A stretch of DNA of 64,000 bases. Source: Adiantum capillus-veneris. Lineage: Eukaryota; Streptophyta; Polypodiopsida; Polypodiales; Pteridaceae. The translations under genes and the position numbers were made by a program. Location: the NCBI GenBank assembly GCA_014529385.2, contig CM043962.1, positions 87,148,680 through 87,212,679 on the forward strand. The letters are read 5' to 3'. The notes under the pieces are model-generated. The model had not been told where the DNA came from. It searched no databases and was given only the letters and a program-made list of their open reading frames with translations. Of this stretch, positions 12,291 to 24,430 are shown in pieces (the stretch's first letter is position 1; every line of letters starts with the position of its first letter).

Positions 12291-14520
12291 GCAGAGCCTG
12301 AGAAGAGAATCTGGTTTAGAATGATATTTGGATTCATTAACATGAACATCATTGCTGCAGACAACCTTTGTGGATTCAGGATCCCAAAGTCTGTACCCCA
12401 TCTAACCAGAATTACCATAGACTAGAAAGATGCACTTTCTACTCTTTGGCTCAAGTTTGTTCCTAAATTCCTTTGGAACGTGAGTATATGCCTCACAGCC
12501 AAAGACTCTGAGATGCTTGTATGAGGGCATTTTGCCTGACGATACCATCTCTGGCACTGAATCCTTCTGCAAAACCTTGCTAGGAGATCTATTCATAAAG
12601 ATGAACAACTGTTGATACAACTTCAACCCAAAACCCATTTGGCAGCTGTGCATTAGACAACATACTTCTGACCTTCTCTTGTATGGTCCAATTCATCCTC
12701 TTAGCAACACCATTTTGAGGAGGATTGTAAGGAGCAGTAAGTTCACGTTTTATACCTTTTGACTCACAAAAGTCCTGAAAGGCCTTTGAAACATACTCTC
12801 CACCATTGTCAGTGCGTAAGCATTTAAGCTTCTTGCCACTCTGATTCTCCACAAGTGTCACAAACGTTTTGAAAACATTAAACGCTTCATCCTTGTGCTT
12901 GAGAAAGTAAACCCATACTTTCCTCGAGTAATCATCTATAAATGTCATAAAGTAAGAAGCTCTCCCTAGAGATAGGTTAGGCATAGGTCCACACAAATCA
13001 CTATGAACACGTGCCAACTGTGTATGTCTTCTACTGCTTCTATGCTTATGTGGATGCTGTGTTTGCTTACCATACAGACAATGTTCACAGAATTCAAAAT
13101 CATTAAATGAAAAGCCAGGAAAATAACCAGAACGAGACAAGATTTCCATTCCCTTCTTGGACATATGTCCTAACCGGCTATGCCACAAAGAAACGTTCGG
13201 CTGCTCGGTTACATTGATTACATTTTTAGAGACATTTGATACATAAATCATGTAAAGTCCTCCAGACTTTACTCCATGTGCTACTGTCATCGAACCCTTG
13301 GATATCTTCCACATGTTCTGTCCAAAAGTGGTGACGTAGCCAGCATCATCAAGTAAACCTGTGCTGATCAAGCTCTTTGTAATTGCGGGAACATGTCTCA
13401 CATTCTTCAGCGTGAAAGAAGAGCTATTCTGAAACTTCAATTGAACATCTCCAACACCTAAGATCTCACATGTCTGCCCATTGCCTAGCCGAACATGATC
13501 TTTAGTGGTCACATAAGAGGTAAACCACTCCTTGTTTGGAGACACATGAAGTGATGCCCCTGAGTCTATAATCGAGTCACTCAGTGCATTTCCATCAGAT
13601 GCTGTAAGAAGAGCTGAGTCCATTGTATTCTTCAAGAAGTAGATGTCTCCTGACACTAGACTGTCATCCTCTGCAACAGTGTTTGTCACATTTATTTCTT
13701 GAATCTTCACTGAGGACTTGTTCTTCTCACCATGGTCTTCAGCTTTCTCTTTGCCTTTTTCTGCTTTCCATTCTCTGCAGTCTCTTTTCATGTGACCCTT
13801 CTTGCCACAATGGTAGCATTCTATGTCACTCTTGCCTTTAGCACTACGGGACTTGCTACGAGACTGATTCCTCTTTCCACCTTTGTACTTTTCTTTGGTC
13901 CTTCCCCTGACAACTAAGGTTGTTCCTTTGCCTTTGTCCATTGTCTTTCTATTGGTTTCTTCAGTAAGCAGACTTCCTTCTACACCTGCTATGTTCAAAC
14001 CATCTGGAGGTGCAGAATTACTCAAAGCTGTGCGAAAAGTGTCCCAACTTTCCGGCAACGTGATCAATAGGAACATAGCTCTAACAGGTTCATCAAACTT
14101 GACACCTTGAGCTGACAACTGACTATAGATTGTGTTGAATTCATTTAGATGATTGCACATAGGTGTCCCTTCTTTCATCTTCAAGTCAACAAGCTTCTTA
14201 AGCCCGTATACCTATGAAGCTGCACTCTGCTTCTCATAAAGATCACTCAGCTTTAACCATGCTTGATAAGCCGACATCTCGTCTGCTACATTGAAGTAAA
14301 TGCTTTCTGCCAAAGTCCGCATAATGGTAGAAAGTGCCAATTCATCCATTTCGCTCCATTCATCTTCGTCCATATCTTCTGGTTTTATCCCATTGAGCTT
14401 TATACCTTTTATCTGCTTCTTTTGTACCAACACGTGCCAAATCTGTTGCTTCCACAATGGGAAATTGGTTCCATCCAGCTTCTTGATATTGTAAAGAGCA
14501 GTGTCCTGTGATCCAGCCAT

Positions 14521-15593
14521 AGCTACGCTTCATAGTGGTTTACTTTCCTGGGAAAAATTCGGCAGAGTTTCCCCTGTAAACTGACCTCTGAACCAATATC
14601 AACCTGTCAAATGAACCAAGAAAGCTTCAGATTCTGCATAAATTTCGGCAGAGTCTCCTTTGTAAAATGGCTATGGTGTACTCAAAAACAGACCAAAAAA
14701 TAGCTCAAAAAACACTGTTTCTCTGACACTGTAAGCTGCGGGTAAACCTGTCCTGCACCTGTACTGTCTCTCACTGTCCTGTAAGCATAGACTGCGACAA
14801 TGCCGCAACGGCAGTAATGCAAAGATGCAATCTCAACTGTCTAACTCACAGTCAATACATCCTAGCTGCCTATCTAAGGGTGCTGGAGGGATCGCTGCAA
14901 GACCTGTATCACCGAAAGGATCTCAACATTCGAGAATCCCCCAGCTCAATAAAACCTCACTCGACCCTCAACAAAGGCTGCAGTAAATCTGACAATACAT
15001 AGACTTCCCACAAAGTCATACATCCACAAATTTCCCACTGTATGTTGTAACCGCTGCGGCGGTTGTTTGCTGCGTGACTCACAGCCAGCAAACCCTCAAC
15101 AGACATACATCATCTCTGACAATACATCCCATGTGGAAGTACCTGCAATGTCAGGATGAAATCTGGAATATCAAGCAGCAAACACAAGCTACCTGATGAA
15201 CTAGTGGATGTCGCCTACAGTCTTTGTGTAGATGCGCCCGTGTCGTATGTGACACGCCTCCAAGAACTGTGAGCCGTCCTTCGATGTGTAGACAACCACA
15301 AATCAGCACTCTGGGAGTGTCGATATCCTCAGCACCTACAATCGTAGGCTGAAAACCCCAAATTTGCAGAGTCGGATTTGCACCCGCTGAGACCACGTAG
15401 TCGAAAATGGACTTCGCAGACCTTTGTCGAAGCCGAACGGTGGCCGAGATGAGCTCAGAATGAAATTCTGACAACACCAAGCCCTTAGGGCTTACCCACG
15501 AGATTTGGGGCCGTGTCTTCGCCTGTCGAATTTCACTCCAATCTGAGTTGGTGACTCTAGCCTCCTGCAGTGCTGCCTCGAGCCTCGATCCGA
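14521..15593 (-). other. Copia 5' untranslated leader
   Basis: About 1.07 kb lies between PBS and gag start, without a convincing ORF. The ORF at 15480-15151 (MVLSEFHSELISATVRLRQ..., 109 codons) lies here and may be spurious. Confidence 0.5.
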
Positions 15594-15605
15594 GCTCTGA
15601 TACCA
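15594..15605 (-). other. Copia primer binding site (tRNA-iMet)
   Basis: On the minus strand TGGTATCAGAGC starts 2 nt after the 5' LTR. It complements the 3' end of initiator tRNA-Met. Confidence 0.93.
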
Positions 15606-15607
15606 GT

Positions 15608-15799
15608 TGAAGGAGTACGAGCGGAAGTGCGACGCGAGAGTGTGTGCGAGAAGAAGAGCACGACGATATTGCGAACTCGCTCTACTGTGATGTGTAGAGC
15701 ATAGTGAGTTCTTATTAGGTTTTTACAAAAGAATATGTGTACATACCTGGCGGCCCGCCCACTTACCTGGGCGACCACATTGGGCTTTATACCCCAACA
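15608..15799 (-). repeat. Copia 5' LTR (192 bp)
   Basis: TG...CA boundaries, aligned end to end with 10038-10229. It is followed by TSD TGATA. Confidence 0.93.
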
Positions 15800-15982
15800 T
15801 GATAAAGCTCTTCCACGAGATACCAGATTTGGTCTGCATCATGCTGGTAGAAATTTCCAAGATGCTTCTCACATGCTTACATACATTTCATCGAGATGAC
15901 CAGATAGATATAGCATTGATGTCTTTTCTTGAAGGAAATCATGGATTATGCTATGACCTGTCAGAGCACATGTCTGAGGACC
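15800..15982. repeat. Second copy of the 195-bp duplication, after copia
   Basis: It resumes the unit seen at 9838-10012 (MIKLF...LSEH frame). The first five bases are the copia TSD. Confidence 0.8.
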
Positions 15983-16301
15983 GTACTCTATGATTTTTAT
16001 GCCAAAGTAATGTTCTTGCCCTCCTACTACATGCACACTTTTGAGGAGGTGTTCTACCTGGGCTTTTTCACATACAGAAGCAAGGTCTTTGGCCCAGCCA
16101 TCACCAACTTTAGAGCCAGTTTTTTGTCTACTCAACCATTAAAAACAAGAAGAAAATTACAATGTAGTTCATGTCTACCGACAATAAACAACTAAGGCTC
16201 AAATACCATCAGGGATTGGAGCAGCACTTAAAGCGGACTAAAGCTTGCAAGCCCGACCACTACTTAGCACACTAAGTAGCTGTGTCATAGATGACACATG
16301 C

Positions 16302-16710
16302 AAGGAGGGGGGAATGTTAGCTACTCAGCTAATGATATCATCACTATCATATTTTTATCATGTTAGCCACATATTGTGTCAAAACCCCATTCATTAATTT
16401 TAAATCTTGTAAAGTCCAAACTTGTCTTATCACATTTATTTTCCAAAGAGTGTAAAGGGGCCAAGGCTTCCAGATTTGTAGTTATTTATAGTTCATAGCC
16501 TTATTACCGAGCCATTTAGTTAAGGTTTCATTTCTCAAACCTTTGCTAAGATATAAAAACCAATTTTGTAACTTTGGACTTAAGTTTTGGATAATGAAAG
16601 TTGAGCATACACTGTAGTGTAGCTTGGTGAACTGTATCGTGATTCATTCCTTTGTGTCTCCCTCGTGTGATGTTGCATTGAAATTTTGAGCATACTATCG
16701 CACTCGCAGG
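16302..16710 (+). repeat. Putative PPT and 3' LTR of an older retroelement
   Basis: AAGGAGGGGGGAA (16302-16314) is a polypurine tract followed by TGTTAGC, a TATAAAA at 16552-16558, and a possible CA end at 16707-16708. A partner LTR was not found. It may close the decayed element that starts before 7178. The right boundary is an estimate. Confidence 0.4.
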
Positions 16711-17261
16711 TGAAATCTCTTCCTTTCTATGTACGTCTCTCGTGATGAAGTTGTGTTTTTAGTAGTGTCTATCTATGAGATTTTTTCACTCCTTACACTC
16801 CATACACATATCAAAACTGGTTTTTGACCATAGGAGTAGATAGATCACATCCTAAGGCATCTATAAAGTGCTTTGGAGGCTGAAACTGACCTACCCAAAA
16901 TAGGTTGTTTATCTTCGGCATAATTTTACGCAAGTGTTAGAAATGGATCTTGAAAATAGCTGATTGGCAGGGCATCATATCAATACTTCTTCCTTAAAAT
17001 TGATAGCTACCACCCTTACCTCACACAATCTGGTGACTATGAAAACCATTCCTATAGATATGCAGCAAGAACTAAGCTTGTATCAGCAATGACAGCCTGC
17101 CACATATCACTCCACTGGTAGGAATCATGAAAACTAGAGGGTTGCTGCCACCATAGGGCTGATTACTGTATTTATCCCACCTAATCTTACAACTATAAAA
17201 AAAATTACAACACGCCAACAAGAAAGATAAGAATGAAGCTAATGTAATCTTAGGACGCTTT
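16711..17261. other. No gene recognised
   Basis: Only short ORFs without motifs; the sequence looks like decayed intergenic DNA. Confidence 0.4.
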
Positions 17262-18353
17262 TCAAAGTGCAAAAAACATCAGAATGCAAAAAAACATCAA
17301 AATGCAGAAAACATTCACTTGGGGTTGCTCTAGAAGATGCACAGGATGCTTTTGCCACAATTTTCTCTTGATTCTTCTTCGACACACATCCTTCTTGTTC
17401 GGCGAGACATGCGTATTCTCTGTCCAGAAGGAGAGCACCAATTCCTTGACCTCATTAGAGATTGCATCCTTTGTGCGTGCCTGTTGCTCGCATAAATGCA
17501 ATGGCAAGGCTTCATTTTTTTATTTCTCTCTTGCTGCATAGAAGTTTCTACGGTGTGTCCCTAGAAGTTTTGAAGCTGCATAAATGTTTGGGGCCGGTGC
17601 TCTCATGGCCATCATGATAGTCGCCCCCTTAAGAAACATTTATTTCTTGCTCCTGGGTTTCTTGATGGTGGAAAGAGTGTCCCTAAAACCCACTAGCATT
17701 GGATTCTCTCGCGTCTCAAATTTGAGCCCACGCATGCAACCATCATTCAGCACATCCTTCATGGTGGATTCCTTTGTCTCGTTGTCAAGGCCTCTTGTGT
17801 GCTGTTTGAAACATGTGACAATAAGCTTTGCGATAGCTTGGTGTTTTGCAATAATTGGACGAGATGGATATTGGTTCTGACTTTCCTTGAGCTTGCGAAG
17901 ATACTCTCTCTTTCTGCGAGCTTCATAACTTCTGGCAGCAAGCCTTCTACATTTTGCACACTCACAAATGCCGGCATGGTTTGCACATGCTCCAAAACCT
18001 GAGGGAGCTTCAACACATGCTGTTCTATCTATTATCCCTGCTCCAAAACTTGTTGATGTCCCAATCAATGCTGTTTCCATAGATGCATTCCTGTTTCTTT
18101 CTCCAATAAACCCATTACCCAAGGGTGCTGGAACCAATGCTGATCCAATGCTTGAGGCTGCTCCGCTCGATGCGGGTGCCATGTAGACCAAAGTTAAAGT
18201 CCTACCGATTGTAAGGTCAAGACGTGGCTGTCTTCCCACCATGGCCTTCTTGATATGAGGCAAAGAGTGCACGTTGACCACTCTTCCTGCAATGTATAAG
18301 TTGTAGTTGTAGTTGTAGTTGTTGCTTGAAACCTCCTGCTTCACTACCAACAC
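17262..18353 (-). pseudogene. Transposase-like protein, N-terminal half, pseudogene
   Basis: One minus frame runs from an ATG at 18353 to about 17262 with only two in-frame stops (after KKPRSKK near 17640 and after NFYAAREK near 17540). Features in order: a Cys cluster CANHAGICECAKC, a basic helix RRKREYLRKLKESQ, a short YAASKLLGTHRRNFY segment, and VLSFWTENTHVSPNKKDVC with RRRI. The FW..NTxVSPNKKDV block resembles the helix-turn-helix region of a large family of uncharacterised transposon-borne proteins that I recall from fern and other non-seed-plant genomes (memory, not a search). The 33445/46832 locus looks like the catalytic half of the same kind of protein. Downstream it runs into a CATTTTGATGTTTTTTGCATT-type direct repeat. 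Confidence 0.45.
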
Positions 18354-18419
18354 CCTCTGTGCTTAGCTCGATAAGCTGCTCTAGCTGCTTGCCGATTGGA
18401 AAACAAAAGCAAAACGTCT

Positions 18420-18616
18420 TCTTTGCAAAACCTCCTACAAAACTCCCCTTCTGTGTTTGTCTTTGCTTGGAAAAGAAGCTTATGTGCAAATGCTCCTGCA
18501 AGACTACCAACTTTGTAAGAAACTCCCCTTCTGTGTTTGGTTCGTAGAGAAGCTTCTGTGCAAATGTTTCTGCAAGACTATCAATGCTCACTCTCCTGTG
18601 CTTGGTTTCTGTGCAT

Positions 18617-18660
<44 letters not shown>

Positions 18661-18682
18661 AGAGAGCAAGGTGTTTGTGCAT

Positions 18683-18720
<38 letters not shown>
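18420..18720. repeat. Tandem duplicated block with two (AG)n tracts
   Basis: AAACTCCCCTTCTGTGTTTG recurs at about 18434 and 18521. GTGCATGTAG followed by (AG)n occurs twice (tracts 18619-18656 and 18686-18716). This suggests local duplication upstream of the transposase-like pseudogene. Confidence 0.7.
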
Positions 18721-19298
18721 CCGACTAAATTTGTTTGAAAGTTCTCCAATGGCGTGGAGGGAACTATGGAACTACGAAACTGCCAAAGGTCGTGGGAATA
18801 TTTTAAGCATAAATGTCCACGCTTTGAAACTTTAAAGCTTTATTTAGAACTCCTCTTGGTTCCTGCTTTGATATGCAAGAAGCTACCTCTCCACCACCAA
18901 TGTCTGGGACATAGGTATTTAGTCCACCTAACCATGCACACACCCATGTGTACAAAAATGGTTACTTGACTAGAGTGCCAATGCATTGACTGAATCTCAT
19001 TTTGTTCCTTGAAGGCCTAATTCTCTGCAAAATCAACAACTGACATGACGACATTATCCAGGAACCGAAGAAGGCAACCCTTGAACTGTTGTCCTTGCCA
19101 TCGAGCCACATAGTTATGAGTGATAAAAAGCTCCAACTTGGTCTTCAAGAGTTGAAGAAACTCCTAGCACTACATTTCTTTGTGCAAAAGATATTTTCTT
19201 TTGTTACTATTTCCATGCTTGTCTTGAGTTTGTACATATGCAAATACTTTCACATTAATACTATTACCTGGCTTTGCTGTCTCCAAGCAGCATAATTC
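18721..19298. other. No gene recognised
   Basis: Short ORFs only. It ends at the TG of the chromovirus LTR, and AATTC (19294-19298) is the possible target-site flank. Confidence 0.4.
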
Positions 19299-21445
19299 TG
19301 TGAGGTCCCCACCTCGTCATCTCAAACGACGGTTCTGATGGTAAACCTAGTGGCTATTAGATCTATAACGGAAGCAAACAAAGTGGTTTAAGGGATCAAT
19401 TAGCAGATGATCTCTCATCACTAAGTGAATTGAGTCGAGCCTACTAGAAACAAGATCTAGTTCCACCTCGCAGGGAAAAGCGTGTCTAACCAATTTTTGG
19501 TCCTAAGACTCACCTTCCAGAGGGAGGGAAGTCTCGAGTCCCTTTTTCCCCATTCCTTTCAGAGGCACGTAAACTTGGGACTTCACTGCTCTTGGTGCAA
19601 TGAGAAATTCTAACGTAATTTACTGTAATATGGGGACAGAGAGTTCCCGACCAATCGGGACCACCCTTCTCATAGGCATTGGCAACCCGAGCCAAGTCCC
19701 CACTTTCCACCCCCATACTCACACTTTGTCTTGTGTGCCCTAATTACTATCACATTTTTTTTTCAACATATATATTCATTGATTAATTTTGATTCACAGG
19801 TTGTGTTAAGACAGCCCTTCAAACAGTTTTTCAAAGCGGCACCAAAATAATCTTTCTAGTAAAAATTCACTCAATAACTCATTTCATTTAAACTTTCAAT
19901 GTCCTGGAGGCACGAAATCCCCCAGCGAGTGTTAACTCCACCCGTTGTCACCTAGTTGCCCATACAACTAGATTTGTCCACCGCATAAAAAGCACGACAT
20001 GGACATCCCACTGCAAAGAACGCAAGTCATGGATATCCACCGCAAAACGCAAGACGTGGATCAAAGCCCTAAGCTAGGTAATCCTAGCTACTGTGAGAAC
20101 CTCGCGAGCTATCCCCTGTGATCAAGAGGGGGATCAAGACTAAATCAACATTGGAATTAAAAATAAACTGGCCGAGTTAGTTTTTCCTAGCAAACAGTCT
20201 TTCCTATACCCAACAGTATATCCCGAAAACATTCTTTCCTACTTGAATTTAAATGCATCAATTAAAATGCCGTGGTCTCCGTTGTATCTTCCAACATGTT
20301 TTGGGGTAATGTTACTTTCCTTCCTCACCGAATACAATGTTAATAAACTGTACTTGAATTAAAATTAGACCTACCTCAATAATCTCCTCTTGATTGCTTC
20401 GTGAGATGGCCGGTGCTTGCTCGACGATAGGAGCCTTTCCCTTTCCGTTGGTGTTGCTTGTTCCGGCCTCATGGTCGTGAGATCCACCAAAACGGGTCCT
20501 CTTTGGGGCCATTATACTCACTACTAAAGATGATGAATTTGAAAAAGAACTAAAGTCCAATATTACCATAACAACCACAAACGGTCCGGATACAACATGG
20601 TTAGCCTTATCAAGCAATTACTCTTATATGGAAGGATTAGATTAACTTCAAGTATGGTTATTACTCTTCTATCTATTTTTGGGTAAATTTGGGGTAATGT
20701 TAGGTGATCCAAGTCATAATTACATCAATTTAGGATAGCATCTTCTCCTGAACTTATGGAAATTGACTCTGAATTAAGGTTCTTAGCTTAGGCAATTGGA
20801 GAATTCAGTTCTTACTTGCTTAATGATGATTTTAGAGTACTAATTCCTTGTAAAAAATGAACGGAAAGATGCAGTTATGTCTTATGCATATGCTGAAAAA
20901 AAATTCCGTTCTCCAGTGACAATTAATTTTGAGAGGGGGGATTAAATCTTCTAATTACACATTAATCTCTTGCAATATGAGTTTAATCCTTTAATTAAAC
21001 TCTTTCCTAATGAAATGACAGATTGGGGTTGTTTAATTAGTTACATTGCTAGAAATTGGGTCAATCTCCACCACTCAATCATTGAATTGACTAACTGGTA
21101 ATTCCTTCTTATTAACCATGGATTAATTTGTGATTAGGAGGTTGACTTGATGCATAATTAGCTAATGAGATTAAGAAAGTGAAATAGACTAATCACATAG
21201 GTGATTTAGAGAGTTGCTACTAGGTAGAGTAGTTAGATTATGCATAGTATTAGCGAAAAATAAGGGATTCATAGAGAGATTAAGATGTAAGCATGAATGT
21301 AACTCGAGATTACCGTAATTCGAGTTGATTAAGATCTTAATTTCTGATCCAAGAAGCCTAATCCGACAAGAAATTTGTAGCACCTCCTTCCTCTCCTAGA
21401 GATTGTGTATGCCGGCAACACCTCGCTCAAGGTATGTGTGTGAGG

Positions 21446-21488
<43 letters not shown>

Positions 21489-22178
21489 GACTATCTGCGT
21501 GTGTGTGGGGGGGAACAGGTCCTTAAATAGGCTCCCAACCTCAAGAGGTCAAATTATGCTGCTAATTGCATTTGGATGAGCACTTTGGTCATGCATGGTA
21601 GCTTGAGTGTATAGCTTGGAAGTGTCCAATTTGCTTGCTTTAACTGAGTCTCACACTCTCTCTCTTGCTTGGAAACTCTCCCAGAAGCTCCTAGATGAGT
21701 GGGAGCGCCCTCTAACTGCTAAAGCAAGCTCCCAGTGGCCTAGAGCCTGTGCACACACCATTCCCCGAGTGCCGGTGCCCCTGCTAGCCTTAGAAAAAAA
21801 ATATATTTTTATCCTTAGACGGTCGTTATAGCTTGGATTTTAATTCCGAAACTTGTGCTAAGACGGAGCTTAGGTGCATCATCCCGAGTACTTGCCATAT
21901 TTAGCAGCTCTCGGTGTCCGGAATTGCATTTTTTTCAAATTCTGGATACGGGTGCAGTTTGACGAGCCGGTCAAGACTAGATGGGTCGGGTAACCAAAAA
22001 CTTACTATTTTAGGAAATTTTTCACAAAATTGTTTTTATTCATTTTTAAAAGCTCTATAACATTCTAAACATCTTGGCACCGACAGATTTAGAAAAGCTA
22101 CCAAAAATAGTAACTCTTTGTAGTATGATTATTTTGTAGTACAGGGGTCATCTTTAGCTCGTGGTCAGAGATCTTACA
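19299..22178 (-). repeat. Chromovirus 3' LTR, 2.9 kb
   Basis: Left end TGTGAGGTCCCCACC matches the right copy at 26305. The right end ATCTTACA is followed by the reverse-complement PPT. It contains a (GT)n tract (21448-21484) near a TATTTAAG promoter-like box (about 21520, minus strand) and an embedded coding exon (20512-20375). The block around 19640-19800 (GACCAATCGGGACCACCC ... CTAATTACTATCAC) is conserved in the LTRs at 51235 and 60133. Confidence 0.8.
20375..20512 (-). CDS. LTR-embedded first exon of gag (MAPKR... exon)
   Basis: ATG at 20512 opens 46 codons starting MAPKRTRFGG and ending EEIIE, and stops exactly at GAG|GTAGGT, a good phase-0 donor (GT at 20374-20373). The LTR at 51235 has a counterpart starting MAPKRVTRSS and ending at a phase-0 GTAAGA donor. 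Gag of this element has no ATG near its N terminus but has a phase-0 acceptor (TGTAG|GCA) at 25426. The likely meaning is that Gag starts in the LTR and is completed by splicing over the PBS region. Here the exon is in the 3' LTR; the 5' copy is lost. Confidence 0.55.
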
Positions 22179-22188
22179 TCCTCCCCAA
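22179..22188 (-). other. Chromovirus polypurine tract
   Basis: Minus strand TTGGGGAGGA abuts the LTR start TGTAAGAT. Confidence 0.7.
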
Positions 22189-22209
22189 CGTAAAAAAATT
22201 GAGATGTCC

Positions 22210-24428
22210 TCATCTCAAGAAATTATTAGGATAATCATTTATGAGCGTTGGTTCCTCCTCCCAATTAGCGTCTTCTTCAGGATAACCTTTCCACTTCACA
22301 AGGTGCTCGATAATTGTCCTGTTTCGTAGCTTTCTTTCTCTTGATTCAAGTACATAATCAGGTTGAAGTTCGAGAACTCCTTGTGCTAGCATAACTATCT
22401 GATTTGAGTTTAAGATTTGATCGGGGTTAGGAATGTAGGGTTTGAGTAGGCTGACGTGAAATACATCGTGAACCTTTACGTTTGCGGGTAACTTCAGCTT
22501 GTAGGTCTGGTCACTCGCAACCTTAGTGATTTCGAAGGGTCCACAATATCTTGGGCTTAGTTTCTTGTACCTTCCTAATGATAAGTTGATTTTCTTCGGT
22601 CGGGCTTGTAGAAAAACTTTTTCTCCTTCCTTGAAGGTCCATTCTGATCGATTCTTATCTGCGTAATGCTTTTGTCTATCCTGAGCGGCTTGGATATCTT
22701 GGCGAATGGCTTTAGTCTGAGCTTCCATGTCTTCTAGCATCTTCTTAGAGGCTTCTACCCTGATGGTTGGGTCTGAAAATTTAAGCGGTGCTAAACAGTC
22801 TTGTCCATAAAGAGCTTTGAAGGGTGGCATTCCAATGCTTTTGTGTTCGGAAGAATTGTAAGCATATTCTACCAAAGGAAGATATTGTAACCACTTCTTT
22901 GGCTCTTGCGAACAATAGGCCCTGAGAATGTCCTCAATGACTTGATTTACTCTTTCAATATGCCCATATGTCTGCAGATGATACGCTGTGCTGAAAGCTA
23001 ATTGTGACCCAATAGATTGGAAAATAGCTGAGACCAAGAATTCTTTTAGCTTAGCAAAACTAGACTCGTGCTCGGTCTTCCATTCGATCATCATTCCTTT
23101 CTTCAGGAACTCCGTCAAAGGTGCAGTAATACGTGCATAGTCCTTGACAAAAATCCTGTACCATCCCGTTATTCCAAGAAATCCTCTTACTTCGCTAACG
23201 GTGGATGGTTGAGTCAACAATATCCTTGAATTTATCTGGGTTCACTGGAATCCCTTTGGCCGATATGATAAATCCAAGATAATTGACCTTTGGTGAGCAG
23301 AAGGTACACTTGCTCGCTTTAGCGTAAAGTTGGTGTTTTCGAAGAAGATCAAGTACTTTGCGAATATGTTCTTCATAATTTGCCTCGTTCTTAGAATAGA
23401 TCAGAATGTCTTCAAAGAAAATTAGGACAAAATCATACAAATAAGGTCTGAAAATATCTTGCATAAGTCGATTGAAGCTTGCAGGAGCATTTGTTAGACC
23501 AAAGGACATTACTGTGAATTCGTAGTGTCCATACCTAGTGTTGAAAGCTGTCTTTGGAATGTCTGATTCCTTGATCCTGATTTGGTAATATCCTGACCAT
23601 AGATGAATCTTTGTAAACATTTTGGTGCCATGGAGTCTGTCCAAGAGTTCGTCAATCCTTGGAATTGGATACTTGTTTTTGACAGTTACCTGGTTCAGTC
23701 CATGGTAATCTATGCATAGCCTTAAGGTCCCATCCTTCTTCTTCTGGAAAAGAACTGGTGCGCCCCAAGGAGAAGTACTAGGTCAAATGAATCGTTGTTC
23801 AATGAGTTGCCTAAGTTGTTCCTTGAGTTCTATGGCCTTTGGAAGTGACATTTTATAAGGTTGCTTTAAGATAGGTTCACATCCAAGGATAGTCTCAATC
23901 TCATGATCTACCTCTCTATGTGGTGGAAGATTCATAAGGTCTTCAGGGAATACATCATCATACTCCCTCAACCAGTTTGGTCGAAGTTTGGTGTCTGATT
24001 GGTCCACCTTGTTGAGATTTACCGCATAAATTTGCTGCCCCTTTCTCAGTCCCTTCAAAAGTCTGCTGGCCTTAACTAGAGTAGTTCTAGGTCTCCCATT
24101 TTCCCCCTGGATTAAGACTTCATTACCCAAGTTATCTGTAAAGGTAAAGTTCCCTTGTGCATAAGGGATGTGGGCCTGATTTTGCTTTAGCCAGTCCATC
24201 CCTAGTATTCCATCAAAGAATTCTAAAGGTAGGGTTCGAAATTGGGTAGAAGTTGGGTGTCCCCCTAGATCAAAGTCGATTATACCTGCAGAGTGTTGAG
24301 ATACTACTTCCTTGCCGTTTGCTAACTCTACAACTAGTTTGCTTGTTGGATACTTATCTAGCTTTAACTTCCTCATGCATCTGGGTGAAAGAAATGAAAG
24401 AGTACTACCACAATCTATAAGGAAGTTA
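22210..24428 (-). pseudogene. pol: Chromovirus pol (PR-RT-[RH/IN deleted]-chromodomain)
   Basis: Protease FLIDCGSTLSF follows gag in the same frame after a TAA (24429-24431). RT has [17 protein letters not shown] and [10 protein letters not shown] (the first Asp of the xxDD box is Glu), and is preceded by an in-frame TGA at 23783. A single-base frameshift near 23200 separates RT from the next part. In 23220-22210 the RNase H start (EWKTEHESSFAKLKEFL) passes straight into late integrase (STAYHLQTYGHIERVNQ). Most of RNase H, the zinc-binding domain and the first two catalytic Asp residues of integrase are therefore deleted. The end is a chromodomain (LVKWKGYPEEDANWE), which places it among chromoviruses. 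Confidence 0.88.
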
Positions 24429-24430
24429 AC

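Noticed and set aside
15151-15480. 109-codon ORF in the copia leader
   Set aside because: Leader ORF without homology or conserved features; kept only as a note.
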